A stretch of 64,000 nt of DNA from Dactylis glomerata (Eukaryota; Streptophyta; Magnoliopsida; Poales; Poaceae). The DNA is taken from the NCBI GenBank assembly GCA_007115705.1, contig QXEO01000464.1:9614719-9678718 (forward strand). The letters are read 5' to 3'. Under the pieces are notes generated by a model that saw nothing but the letters and a program-made list of their open reading frames with translations, searched no databases and was not told where the DNA came from. Position numbers and translations under genes: made by a program. This document shows, piece by piece, positions 22,646 to 35,578 of this stretch (within the stretch, counting starts at the first letter, position 1; every line of letters begins with the position of its first letter).

Positions 22646-24698
22646 TCAAGTAATATCAAGCGATGAAGCATCGAGTTCATAATTTGCTCTAAGAATAGAG
22701 TCAAAAAGTAATTTCTTTCTCCTTCTGGGGAAGTGTTTCATACCTTTCTTTAGTGGGAATTGATATTTGATGGTGCCTTCCTTCATATCAATGATGGCAC
22801 CTACAGTTCGAAGAAAAGGTCTTCCCAAAATAATAGGACATGAAGCATTGCATTCAACATCCATAACAAGAAAATCAACGGGAACAAGGTTATTGTTAAC
22901 CATAATAAGAACATCATTAATTCTTCCCAAAGGTTTCTTCTTAGCAACATCAGCAAGAGGAACATCAAAATAACACTTTTCAAGTGGTGGTAAACCAAGC
23001 ATATCATAAATCTTTCAAGGCATAATAGAAATACTAGCACCTAGATCACATAAAGCATGGGAATCAAAACCATTAATATGCATATCAATGATGGGCTCCC
23101 AACCATCTTCTAACTTCTTGGGAATAGAAGCCTTTTGTTTCAACTTTTCCTCCCTAATTTTCATGAGAGCATTTGTAATATGATTTGTAAAAGCAACATT
23201 AATAGAACTAGCATTAGGACTCAAAGCAAGATTTTGCAAGAACAAAATAACTTCAGATATATTGCAGCCATAAACATCAAAATCATTAAAATAAATAGAG
23301 CTATCATCTCCCATACTCTGAAAAATTTCAGCACTTTTTGTAGAAAAAGTTTTTTACAGTTTTGGGCTTTTTCGCACAAGGAGTAGGAGATTTCTCTACA
23401 CCAATCAAAGTAAGAGGATTGCTAGCATTTGGAGCAACATCATTAGAGGTAGTAATTGTACATACCTTCATCTTTCTAGCCATCTTATCTTCTCTTTCCC
23501 ACCTGGCATGCAATTCTGCTAACATCCTAACATTTTCATCAATTCTAACTTGGATGGCATTAGTGGCAGCAAAAGTATTGCTTTCCTTCACATCATTAGG
23601 CAACACTTTTAGTTTTAGAAGTTCGACATCAAGAGCAAGGTTATCAACTTTAGAAGCAATAATATCAATTTTACCCAACTTTTCCTCAGCAGACTTGTTA
23701 AAAGCAGTTTGCTTACCGATGAAGTCCTTGATCATGACTTCAAGCTCAGAGGGCGGGCCCCTAGTGTTGTTGGAGGAATTACCATAATAGTTACCATAAC
23801 CATTACCATTGGTAGAAGGATACGGCCTAGCAAAATTGTTCCTATAAGCACTATTGTTGAAATTATTATTTCTAATGAAGTTTACATCAACATGCTCTCC
23901 TTGAGCAACCAAAGAGGCCAAAGGAATATTATGAGGATCAACATGAGCTCTATCATTAGAAAGCATAAGCATAATAGCATCAATCTTATCACTCAAGGAA
24001 GAGGTTTCCTCAACAGAATTTACCTTCTTACCTTGTGGAGCTCTCTCGGTGTGCCACTCAGAATAATTTACCATCATGTTGTCAAGAAGCTTTGTTGCGG
24101 CGCCCAAGGTAAGGGACATAAAAGTGTCTCTAGCAGCTGAATCCAATAGATTTCTTGAAGAAAAATTCAGTCCTGCATAAAAGGTTTGGACAATCATCCA
24201 AGTAGTCAGTCCATGAGTGGGACAATTCTTTATCATAGATTTCATTCTTTCCCAAGCTTGAGCAACATGTTCATTATCAAACTGTCTAAACTTCATAATA
24301 TCACTATGCAAAGCTATAATCTTAGCAGGAGGATAGTATTTTCTAATAAAAGCATCCTTACACTTATCCCAAGAATCAATACTATTTCTAGGCAAAGATA
24401 GCAACCAATCCTTAGCTCTTCCTCTTAAAGAGAAAGGAAACAACTTAAGCTTAATAATATTACCATCTACATCCTTACACTTTTGGATCTCACATAGCTC
24501 AACAAAATTGTTGAGATGAGCTGCAGCATCATCAGAACTGGCACTGGAAAATTGCTCTTTCATAACAAGATTCAACAAAGCAGGTTTGATCTCATAAAAA
24601 TTTGCCTCGGGAGCAGGTGGCGCAATAGGAGTGCAGATAAAATCATTGTTTTTGGTGCTAGTAAAATCACACAACTTGGTGTTCTAAGGGGTACCCAT
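22646..24698 (-). pseudogene. gag-protease of element A, broken
   Basis: The ATG is at 24696-24698, and a TAG already closes codon 5 (24684-24686). The gag domain shows the retrotransposon-gag pattern Leu-Phe-Pro-Phe-Ser-Leu-Arg-x-x-Ala-x-x-Trp-Leu at about residues 85-100, then Gln-Ala-Trp-Glu-Arg and Thr-His-Gly-Leu blocks. A Gly/Asn/Tyr-rich stretch follows. A frame change occurs near 23320. The protease has Asp-Leu-Gly-Ala at its active site near 23040-23051, in place of Asp-Thr-Gly-Ala, and a Leu-Gly-Arg-Pro-Phe block near 22820. A TGA at 23015 interrupts the protease. The frame ends at TGA 22646-22648 with no pol downstream, so even an intact copy would have supplied only capsid and protease. 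Confidence 0.85.
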
Positions 24699-24854
24699 TC
24701 TAGCAAAACTAAAAGAAAGCAAGTAAAAGAAACTATAAATAAGCTATTTTTTGTATTTTTGATAAAACGATGCAAGCAAAAATAAAATAAAGCAAAACAA
24801 AAACAAAGTAAAATATTGTGCGTGAGAGACTCCCCTTGCAGAAGTCTTCTTCCT

Positions 24855-24871
24855 CCCCGGCAACGGCGCCA
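24855..24871 (-). promoter_or_regulatory. Primer-binding site of element A (tRNA-Asp type)
   Basis: The plus-strand sequence ccccggcaacggcgcca corresponds on the minus strand to tggcgccgttgccgggg, complementary to the 3' end of plant tRNA-Asp. It lies about nine bases from the LTR edge, the same spacing as in elements B and C. Confidence 0.85.
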
Positions 24872-25895
24872 GAAAAAGTTGCTTGACGGCTTGTAAGTAA
24901 CATCCCGTTGGGAACCCCAAGAGGAAGGTATGATGAGCACAATAGCAAGTCTTCCCTCAGTTGTGAAACCAAGGTTTATCGAACCAGTAGGAGAAAGCCA
25001 AACTTCAGAAGGTGATGCTTGCTAGCTTCGTGACACTCCGGACAATGGCGCCAGAAATATTGCTGGTGCGTCTTCACCTAGCAGCAACGTGAAACCTGCA
25101 CACAACACAACCAAGAACTTTGCTCCCAACTTACGATGAGGTTGTCAATCTCACCGGTTTGCTGTAAACAAAGGATTGAGAGTATCGAGTGGTAAAAGGG
25201 TAATAGTATGCAAGTAAAAGTAAATAGCGAGTAAAAGTAAACAGTAATAGCAATGTAAAGGAAATTGGACCGAGGTCCACAGTTCACTAGTGGTGTCTCT
25301 CCATAAGATAAATAACAACATGCTGGGTAAACAAATTACAGTTGGGCAATTGATAGAATAAAGATAACGTACATATGTCATGAGGATCACTATGAGATTC
25401 AATCTGGGCATTAGGACAAAATACATAGACCGTAATCCAACTGCATCTATGACTAATAATCCACCCTCCGAATGTCGTCCGAGCAAACATTGGGTATTAA
25501 GTTGCAAACAATGGATAACTGCATTAAGCAAAGTGCGTAAAGTAAACAAAGCAAATGTCCTTGGACACAAGAATGTTGTTTTCTCCCTAGTGGCAACAAC
25601 ACATCTACAACCTTAGAGGTTTCTGTCACTCCCCTAGATTACTAGAGGCATGAACCCAATTATCGAGCATAAATACTCCCTCTTGGAGTCACTAGCATCT
25701 ACTCGACCAAGATATCTACTAGCATCGGAGAGCATGCAAGATCATAAACAACATAGAGATAACATAAGATATATGATTCAGCACATCAACTTGATATAGT
25801 ACCAACACTCATTGGATCCCAACAAACACAACATGTAGGATTACATAAAGATGATCTTGATCATGTAGGGCAGCTCACAAGATCTAAACATGAAG

Positions 25896-28800
25896 CACAT
25901 TGTAGCGCCCTACCCTTACCTAAAGGCAGAACTCCTGTGTATCTGTGCCATTTCTTGGATCAGTAGATAGCACCACAGTACAAAATAAGTAATCATTGTA
26001 ATAGCATCAATATTATAACGTAAATCCAGTTACATAGGTCTTCAACCTTACGAGTACACAGCATAAAGCATAGTTGCAATGAGCCTCCATCTTCATCAAG
26101 TGCCACAGGCAGACATGTTGGAATGTAAGCTCGAGATCCTACTCCTGGTTCCTTACTCGAAATAAAAACCTGCACGTTTGAATATGCAGCCCCAGAGGGG
26201 TCAGTACAACAACATACTGGCAATTGACACATATTTGGTGGCATTTGTGAAAAGACTAAACTACATGATATTCTGGCTTAGTGGATATCAAAGGCTAATT
26301 TGCAGAAAGCAAGTTTTATCCTACACTCTTTTAAAATCCTTTTTATCAAAATTTTATTTATGAAGGGCTGAAATAACCCCCATACACTACATACTAGCTA
26401 GGCATGTAGTTTCTAGGCGAAACTCAACATAGTTGTGAAACAACAGAAACCATCACCCCTCGGAGTGTATGGCCCTGAGCTTCTCCTGTTAGTTGCTAGT
26501 CAAGTTTTAAAGCATTCAAAAAAGATGATGAGATTCTTCCGATCATTCCATGGCTAGAGACTCAATTGTCCATTCCGAGGACTCGGCTAATCGATTAGAT
26601 TTTAACACCTTGCAAGGGTTGTGCACTTTCACCTTAAGATTCATTTTACGCCCATACATAAAATGAAACAAGACCTTTCAGAAAAAGCATTCAACCAGCT
26701 GGATCTGACCGTACCCCCTATATTATGCTACCACCTACTATCAGTACCCTATGGCTGAACCCTTAATCCTACTCAATCAAGACAGAGCCCATATTGTCAT
26801 AAGGCTGCACTGGAAGTACTTTAATCATGGAAGCCATATTAATCTCTTGAATCCTGAGTGGCCGTCCTGAGCAGTATCCTGAGTTACACATCTGTCCTAG
26901 CATGTGCCCCAGGACCCACCTACTTCACTTTCCATCACATACCACTCCACCCAGGTAGTTCATTTTAGTTGAAGTTGTTAATTTATTCACAAAACAACTT
27001 TTCATATGATCAAAGCATAGCATCGATATTCAGGTATTTAGCATCCTACCAGGTGGGTTCATGGGATAGCTACTCACTACTGGGATCTAGCACTTTGTAA
27101 ACAGTTGAACATTCACCTATCATGCATACTACTGAGAAATCACTAATGCATAGTAAAAATAGGTAGAAGAATGTGTGTCACTTGCCTTTTTGAAGAATAC
27201 GACCTTTCCACTTCTCTCAACTAATCTCGTAGCTCTTCACACAAACTATAGCACATGAAATAGCATACCATAAACATACCATTCAAATACAATCAAACAG
27301 GTCAAACAATTGAAAAGTGTTTGTTTAACAATTTATAATTTCAAGATATTGTGATAGAATAGATATGGCAAAGGAAATAGTGGATTGTGAGATATGAATT
27401 TGGGAGCTTAGTTGGGAAGGATCAATGTGATTGGGAGAGAATTGGGTTAAGCAAGATATATCTGATGAAGTCTTTATGCTTTAATAAAGCATGAATTGAG
27501 TTTTAGAATAGCTCATGTGAACAGTTCACATAAGTGACAAATAGTGCAACAACAATACTATTGAGTAAATGTGACAACAATTACTCATAAATAGTATGCA
27601 TTACACCTAGATCTTGGGCAAAGAACTATAATGCATTGTCTTACTCAATAAACTTAGTTGCAGATTGAATAGTTCAATACTTGTGTACAAGATTAAGTAG
27701 ACATAGGATTGGGTTTGAATGATTGACATTTGAGAACATAGCTCAAAGGATTCATTGATCAACATGGTGTAAGAATTCATACTATGGTATGGGTTGTAAC
27801 AACAATACATTAGCAAGAATAGAATCTATGATTGAGATGAATTCATATTCTACTCAAGTAGCACTAATTGCAATTTGAATATATATATGAATTAGACAAA
27901 TAGAATTTAGTTAGATATGGTATGGGTCAAAGTGATGTCAAGATGGTATTTGATTGCTAACTAGGATCATAGGGTTTACTAAGGTAGAAGGAATCATTAA
28001 ATGGAAAAGAAATAGAATTAATCTATATAGGAATACTCAAATTCTCATATTAGAATTTGAATAATTGTGAAGTGGTTCAATAAAATTAGGGAGTGATGCT
28101 ACTAGATAGCTTGCAGTAAAACAAAGCTACTGTAATTGGAATCATTCAAAAATAATTTCTAGAATTCAAATTATGATCAAATTAGTAATTTGGACAAATT
28201 TGAATGCACAACGTATGTGCACATATCAAATTTGAATTTTCTTGATTCTATGATGTTCTACAGGTTCATAGGATTCCATAGACTACAAATTTATAATTTT
28301 TGGATGGGCAGAACAAAAGATATGAATTTAATAAGTTAACAGATGGGTTTGATTCAATTTGAATATGATTTCCAATTGAATACTGAAACTATGTGATATT
28401 ATGGCACAAATAGATTCTACATGTTTCAAGGATTCCAATTATATATTATTTGTTTATTTTGGACGCATGGATCAAAAGATATGATTTTCTGAAGATTGGG
28501 CTGAATTCTGATTCAAAATTCTAATTTGAATCGAGTTTTAAACTGGAGGCTGCCACGTGTCGCTATCCTATTCGAGCATACCAGTTCGATTGGATCTGTG
28601 ATCTGAACCGTTAGATTTAAAGGAGATTGGACGCCCCAGATCAACTGGTACCCTTTCGGTTAAGTGAACGGATCTGGGCCAGGGGATCTTGATCGGACGG
28701 CTAGAAATAGGGAGAAGGGAATAGACTTACCGATTAGGGTTACGGTGATCGCCGGCGACGTGGTGCGGCTCAGGTGATGGACGACGGCGAGATTCTGGGG

Positions 28801-29897
28801 GCTCCTAGTCAACGGTGATGGCACAATGGGGGCGTCTGAGCGAGGGGATGACGATGGTGGCCACGTCGCAGTCGTTCACGTCCTTGGTCGATGTGGAGGT
28901 GTGGCCGGAGGCGTTCGCTGCAGAGGTAGGCTTCGGCCCTGCTTACTGCACTCGAACGGCGGCGAATTAGAACAAGAGAGAGGTAGGAGGAGATGCGCCG
29001 GGGCAGAGGGGATGGAGGGAGGCCAGAGAGAGACGGCGGCGTCACCAGGGGTGCCGGAATTGGCCGGGGATGCTCGCAGGTACGCCGAATTCCGACGAGG
29101 AATTTCTCAAGCTCGGAAGCGTCTTGGGCGAAGGAGGAAAAATAAGGCGAGGGAGGAGGTCTCTGGCCTTTTATATCCGGCCTAACTTGCAAAGGGGGCT
29201 AGGGTTTCGGGAGAAATCGGCGAGGCGATGGACGGCCAGAGGGCGTGCCGTGCAGGAGAGGAAGTCTGGCTCGAGGTGGAAGATGATGAGTGGGCCCCGG
29301 GAGTCAGCGTCGGGAGGAAGGGCCAGTGCAACGATTCGGGTAGAGCCCGGGATGGGCCGTGGGCTGCTTTGGCGGCTGGGCCGGAAAGGTTCCCCGCGGC
29401 CTTTTTCCTTTTTTTGATTTCTTTCTCTTTTTCTCTTTCTGTTTTCTGAATTGTTTCAAATTCTTTTGCAAATTTGATCCAAATCAATTCAAACAAAGTT
29501 CTAAAATATTTTAACCTTCACTATAGTGTTTTAAAACAGTAATAAACCAAGTTTCCAAAATAATTTTTAATTAAGCCAAAAGGGCTTTGCTTGCATACAT
29601 GAAATATGAACTAGGGTTTAAAAATAACACTTTGAAAATAGAAGAATGATATTTGATAAATAATAATTGGGATTCACATCCAATCATAGGTTTTGAAAAG
29701 ATAATCTTTATAAACAACTCATTTCTCTGCAAGCAAGCTTGCATACGTTTGAGTAAAAGAAAGAAAGAAAATATTATTTTGCTATTGAGTTTTCTCAAAG
29801 AAGTCCTTCAAGAAATAATAGAAAGTTTTGAAGTAGTTTTCAAAATAGAGCTTTTAAATAAACTCAAAAGTTTTAAATCTTGGGATGTTACACACAT
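25896..29897 (-). repeat. Solo LTR of 3992 bp with target duplication cacat
   Basis: The LTR proper is 25901-29892. On the plus strand it begins tgtagcgccctac and ends gggatgttaca, so on the minus strand it begins tgtaacatccc and ends gggcgctaca. Flanking cacat copies at 25896-25900 and 29893-29897 show a 5-bp target duplication. The host LTR of element A resumes exactly after it. There is no internal region, so this is a solo LTR. AT-rich sequence fills 26.2-28.5 kb and GC-rich sequence 28.6-29.4 kb. I do not recognise the family; its length and ends suggest a Ty3/gypsy element with very long LTRs. Confidence 0.85.
29168..29176 (-). promoter_or_regulatory. TATA box of the 4-kb solo LTR
   Basis: On the minus strand the sequence reads atataaaag, about 720 bp from the LTR start. 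It sits at the edge of a GC-rich tract (28.7-29.15 kb) that would be the transcribed leader. Several short GC-rich ORFs in that tract are likely by-products of composition. Confidence 0.5.
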
Positions 29898-30492
29898 GGT
29901 GGAGGAGACAACCATCTAGCTACTGCTATGGACCCGTAGTCCAAGGTAGACTACTCACACATCACTCCGGAGGCAACCATGGTCGTGGAGAAGGCCTCCG
30001 GCAGGGTGCCGGAAAGAGCTCCTGGATCCTCCCAATCTCGCTTCGACGACGGCGGCGGCTTGCAGTATGTTTAGAGGAAAAGCGATCCGTCCTCTAGGTT
30101 TTCCCGTCGAGGGGAATTTATAGGCGAAAGGGCAGCGTCAGAAGGTGGGCCACCTGGCCTCACCATGTGGTGGCACGGCGAGGGGCTGGGCCGCACCACC
30201 CTATGGTGAGCCTGGCCCCTGGGCCCCCCTCCGTCTCATCTTCGGTCTTCACGAAGCTTCGGTAAAAATAGGAGGTTCAGATTTTGTTTTGTCCAATTCT
30301 GAGAATATTTTATGTGTAACTTTTCTAAAACACAAAAACAGCAGAAAATGGGGAACTGGCACTGTGGCATCTCGTTAATAGGTTAGTTCCGGAAATGCAT
30401 AAAAATGCCACGAAGTGTAACAAAACACAAAGCAATTGGTGTATAAACAAGCATGGAGCATCAAAAATTATAGATACGTTTAAGACGTATCA

Positions 30493-32527
30493 ATGCGTCG
30501 TCGAATTTCCACTATGGGCATGCTGTAAATTTCCACCATGAATGATGCATGGCTTATATTAGCGGCCCAGGCGTTTCTCTAACACATATACAAACTCCAT
30601 GAGCTCACAAGATTCCAACTTATTTCACATCGCGAGTATCCACAAACAAAAGATCACGATATCAACCAAATAAAAGAAAGTGCAATGTTGAAAGCTTGCC
30701 CCATGACGGCATGGCTGGGCTAATTTCCAACTTACAACTGTCAAGCATAACATCAACATAAGAGAGCCACAATATCAAAATTATTAAAAACGAGAAAAGT
30801 AAAGTGTGCCGTCAGGTTCGTGAGAGCTTTATTGACTAATTTTCACATAACACAAAAAGTTTAATTTGAAGGATAGATAAAAGCAAGTCGAATGTACTTG
30901 GAATAGCAAATTGCTAATAGGTATGTATGGTGGACACATTGGAAAACTTGGTTTTTGAGAGTTGGATGCACGAGTAGAGCTCATACTCAGTACAAAATGA
31001 AGGCTAGCAAAAGACTGGGAGCGACCAACTAAGAGAGCAATAACGGCCATAATCATGCATAGCGACAAAACATCATTAACCGGAGCATAAAGTGGTATCA
31101 CAAGTCAAAAACCAAATGATCATAGAGGCTTATGGTGACTTGTTAGAGTCAAACATGTTGTAAACATGTGCCAAGTCAACCCAACTAAAGCATCAAAGGA
31201 GAAAACCACAATAACATGCTCCCATATAATAAAAACAACACATGATTTTTTCAAAGTCTTATTAAGCAATCACAATCATTTGAGACAAGTCGTGCCACAG
31301 CAAAAACTAGTAAGCATACTATCAAAACGACATCAAGCATGACATGCAAAACTCTAAGCTGCAGTCTAAACAAGCTCCCATTTGTACCACTATAGGCATG
31401 AAACTTTTTTCTCTTTTCAAACACCATTCAAACCTTTTTGAAACAAATCTTTTGATGAAAACCAACATAGACCAGTGGTCTAAATACATATTGATGCAAA
31501 GATATAACAAGATCTGAATAAAAAATCAAGGCAAAAAACAAAAGCTAAACGCAGTTCTAGAAAAAGAGAACACTCGTTGAACGATAAGAGTGAAAACTAG
31601 AGTGTTCTTGGCAATGACAAACGAAGTATGTCTTCTCCAAAAGAAATTTGTTGGGGTCCAACCATTTATTTCAGCAATAAAAACAAAATAAAACTGACAG
31701 CAAAAGTAAAGACGCTCCAAGAAAAACGCATAGAATATGAAGCAATAAAAATATAGTGTGTTAAAAGGTGACCTGATTTTTGCCGATGAAGAAGGGGTGC
31801 CTCGGGGGCATCCCCAAGCTTTGATGCTTGTACCTCTTGGATATTTATTGGGGTGACATGGGCATCCCCAAGCTTGAGCTTTTGTCCATACTTCATCTCA
31901 TGTCATCACTCTCCATTCCCTACACTTGCAAACTTCCTTCATACAAAACTTCACACAATTCTATTAGCAACATTAGTATAAGCATGATAATAAATCTACC
32001 CTTTTGGTTCAGTTTCAAACTCAAATATACCAACCATTAAAGCATAAGCTACTGTAGCAACTTCCTCAAAAGTTCCGTGATCAAAAGAACTCAAAAAGAA
32101 AGCGATCGAGAGGCAAACACAAATAGTGGCAGAATCTGTCAAAACAGAACAGCTGACAAAGATCGACTTTTTTGAGGACCTTCTGTTGCTCAAATCGAAA
32201 AGTACAAAACTAATGAAAGTTTGGAAATAATCTGGGACATGTGCACAAGAAATTTCAGATCAAAAAATTATTCTGAGAATTTTCACGAATTTTTGTGGTG
32301 TAGCACAGAAATCTGTTTCAGGACAGCAACTTTCCCAAATCTTACCTTCCTCAAATTAGAGGTTCTTCTTGGCACAAAAACGAAATAAAAATGATAAGGA
32401 GAGGTCATTACAATAGTAATAACTTCCACGACTCAAATAAAAGAAAAATTACTGAAAATAAAACATTGGATTATCTCCCAAAAGTGCTTTTCTTTAACGC
32501 ATTTGAGCTAGGCGCAGAAAGTGCAAA
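30493..32527 (-). other. 3' region of element B without recognised genes
   Basis: It is parallel to 20610-22645 of element A. The paired gcatccccaagctt motifs recur at 31808-31821 and 31862-31875. The small hydrophobic ORF seen in A and C is frame-shifted here. Confidence 0.6.
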
Positions 32528-34583
32528 TCAAGTAATATCAAGCGATGAAGCATCAAGTTCATAATTTGCTCTAAGAATATAGTCAAAAAGTAATTTCTTC
32601 CTCCTTCTAGGGAAGTGTTCCATACCTTTCTTGAGTGGAAATTGATATTTAATGGTGCCTTCCTTCATATCAATGATGGCACCTACAGTTCAAAGAAAAG
32701 GTCTTTCCAAAATAATAGGACATGAAGCATTGCATTCAACATCCATAGCAAGAAAATCAATGGGAACAAGGTTATTGTTAACCATAATAAGGACATCATT
32801 AATCCTTCCCAAAGGTTTCTTCTTAGCAACATCAGCAAGAGGAACATCAAAATAATACTTTTCAAGCGGTGGTAAACCAAGCATATCATAAATCTTTCTA
32901 GGCATAATGGAAATACTAGCACCTAGATCACATAAAGCATGGCAATCAAAACCATTAAAATTAATATCAATGATGGGCTCCCAACCATCTTCTAACTTCT
33001 TGGTAATAGAAACCTTTTGTTTCAACTTTTCTTCCCTAATTTTCATGAGAGCATTTGTAATATGCTTTGTAAAAGCAACATTCATAGAACTAGCATTAGG
33101 GCTCAAAGCAAGCTTTTGCAATAACAAAATAACTTCAGATATGTTGCAACCATCAACATAAAAATCATTAAAAAGAAGTAGAGCTATTGTCTTCCATACT
33201 TCGATTTTTTTTAGCACATTTTGTAGAAAAAGTTTTTGCAGTTTTGGGCTTTTTCGCACAAGGAGTAGGAGTTTTCTCTATACCAATCAAAGTAAGAGGA
33301 TTGCTAGCATTTGAAACAACATCACTAGAGGTGGTAATAGTACATACCTTCATCTTTCTAGCCATCTCATCTTCTCTTTCCCACCTGGCATGCAATTATG
33401 CTAACATCCTAACATTTTCATCAATTCTAACTTGGATGGAATTCAAATTATTACTTTCTTTCACATCATTAGGCAACACTTTTAGTTTCAGAAGTTCAAC
33501 ATCAAGAGCAAGGCTATCAACTTTAGAAGCAAGAATATCAATTTTACCCAACTTTTCCTCAACAGACTTGTTAAAAGTAGTTTGCTTACCGATGAAGTCC
33601 TTGAGCATGACCTCAAGCTCGAAGGGCGCGCCTCTAGTGTTGTTGGAGGAATTACCATAAGAGTTACCATAACCATTACCATTGGTAGAAGGATACGGCC
33701 TATAATTGTTGTTGGCAAAATTGTTCCTATAAGCACTGTTGTTGAAATTATTATTTCTAATGAAGTTTACATCAACATGCTCTTCTTGAGCAACCAAAGA
33801 GGCCAAAGGAACATTATTTGGATCAACATGAGCTCTATCATTAGCAAGCATAAGCATAATAGTATCAATATTATCACTTAAGGAAGAGGTTTCCTCAACA
33901 GAATTTACCTTCTTACCTTGTGGAGCTCTCTCGGTGTGCCACTCAGAAAAATTTACCATCATATCATCAAGAAGCTTCGTTGCGGCGCCCAAGGTGATGG
34001 ACATAAAATTGCCTCCAGCAGCTGAATCCAATAGATTTCTTGAAGAAAAATTTAGTCCTGCATAAATAGTTTGGATAATCATCCAAGTAGTCAGTCCATG
34101 AGTGGGACAATTCTTTATCATAGATTTCATTCTTTCCCAAGCCTGAGCAACATGTTCATTATCAAACTGCCTAAACTTCATAATATCACTTCACAAAGCT
34201 ATAATCTTAGCAGGTGGATAATATTTTCCAATAAAAGCATCCTTACACTTATCCCAAGAATCAATACTATTTCTAGGCAAAGATAGCAACCAATCCTTAG
34301 CTCTTCCTCTTAAAGAGGAAGGAAACAACTTAAGCTTAATAATAGCACCATCTACATCCTTATACTTTTGCATCTCACATAGCTCAACAAAATTGTTGAG
34401 ATGAGCTGCAGCATCATCGGAACTGGCACCAGAAAATTGCTCTTTCATAACAAGATTCAACAAAGCAGGTTTAATCTCATAAAAATTTGCCTCAGGAGCA
34501 GGTGGCGCAATAGGAGTGCAGATAAAATCATTGTTTTTGGTGCTAGTAAAATCACACAACTTGGTGTTCTCAGGAGTAGCCAT
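32528..34583 (-). pseudogene. gag-protease of element B, broken
   Basis: The ATG is at 34581-34583 and, unlike in element A, the N-terminus is open. Stops interrupt at about 34191 (TGA), 33396 (TAA) and 32690 (TGA), and the frame shifts between 33260 and 33168. The protease part, 33259-32690, is readable as one piece. Its active-site Asp-Leu-Gly-Ala lies near 32920-32931, and a Leu-Gly-Leu-Pro-Pro-Leu block follows. The shared gag and protease domains with element A, and the different positions of the breaks, show that the two copies decayed independently. No polymerase follows. Confidence 0.85.
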
Positions 34584-34744
34584 TCTAGCAAAACTAAAAG
34601 CAGGCAAGTAAAAGTAACGACTATAAAGGAACTAATTTTTTTGTATTTTTGATAAAACGATGCAAGCAAAAATAAAATAAAGCAAAACAATAACAAAGTA
34701 AAAGATTGGAAGTGAGAGACTCCCCTTGCAGAAATCTTCTTTCT

Positions 34745-34761
34745 CCCCGGCAACGGCGCCA
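34745..34761 (-). promoter_or_regulatory. Primer-binding site of element B (tRNA-Asp type)
   Basis: It is identical to the element A site over 17 bases and lies nine bases from the LTR start tgattgatg at 34771. Confidence 0.85.
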
Positions 34762-34770
34762 GAAAAAGCT

Positions 34771-35578
34771 TGATTGATGTCTTGCTAGCGGGTAGTTGAC
34801 GCTAGAAAACTTGTTGGAAAACCCCAAGAGAAGGTTATGATGAGCACAGCAGCAAGTTTTCCCTCAATTGTGAAACCAAGGTTATCGAACCAGTAGGAGA
34901 AAGAACCAAACTTCCGAAGGTTGATGCCTGCTAGCTTTGCGACACTCCGGACAATGGCGCCAGGAAACTTGTTGGTGTGTAGCTTTTCACTAGCAGCAAC
35001 GTGGAACCTGCACACAACACAACCAAGTACTTTGTCCCAACTTACGATGAGGTTGTCAATCTCACCGGTTTCCTATAAACAAAGGATTAAGCATATCGAG
35101 TGGTAAAAGGTAATAGTTTGCAAGAATGTAAATAAAGCGAGTAAAAGTAAAATGGTAATAGCAATGTAAAAGAATGGACCGGGGTCCACAGTTCACTAGT
35201 GGTGTCTCTCCATAAAATAAATAACAACATGCTGGGTAAACAAATTATAGTTGGGCAATTGATAGAATAAAGATAGCGTACATATGTCATGGGGATCACT
35301 ATGAGATTCACTCTGGGCATTACGACAAAATACATAGACCATAATCCAACTGCATCTATGACTAATAATCCACTCTCAAGGTGTCATCTGAGCACCCGTT
35401 GAGTATTAAGTTGCGAACAACAGATAACTGCATTAAGCAAAGTGCGTAATGTAAACAATGCACATGTCCTTGAACACAAGAATGTTGTTTTCTCCCTAGT
35501 GGCAACAACACATCTACAACCTTAGAGGTTTCTGTCACTCCCCCAGATTACTAGAGGCATGAACCAACTATAGAGCAT
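34771..35578 (-). repeat. 5' LTR of element B, inner half
   Basis: This is LTR sequence up to the insertion point of element C after agcat (35574-35578). A primer-binding-site-like sequence lies inside the LTR at 34947-34962, as in element A. Confidence 0.85.

Larger units (their letters stand above)
19358..30492 (-). mobile_element. Element A: Athila-type gag-protease retroelement, minus strand, 3' LTR truncated
   Basis: The order from right to left is 5' LTR (24880-30492, interrupted by a solo LTR), tRNA-Asp-type primer-binding site (24855-24871), gag-protease (24698-22646), about 2.9 kb without recognised genes, a purine-rich tract, and a 3' LTR fragment (19358-19714). No reverse transcriptase or integrase is present, so it depends on partners. 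At the right end, 30493 continues with internal sequence of element B, so A inserted inside B. The left boundary is a deletion junction with the copia array. Confidence 0.85.
24880..30492 (-). repeat. 5' LTR of element A, split by a 4-kb solo LTR
   Basis: The two parts are 24880-25900 and 29898-30492, together about 1.62 kb, matching the 1.65-kb LTRs of element C. The parts join at cacat. A TATA-like block (aatttatagg near 30114) faces the minus strand. Near the inner end, 25039-25053 repeats a primer-binding-site-like sequence inside the LTR. Confidence 0.85.

Noticed and set aside
28809..29496. ORFs of 100-127 codons on both strands
   Set aside because: They fall in the GC-rich part of the 4-kb solo LTR and overlap each other; no protein-like motif.
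25901..29892. Possible host gene island between two LTR halves
   Set aside because: The TG...CA ends and cacat duplication show one transposon-derived block; no conserved gene was found in it.
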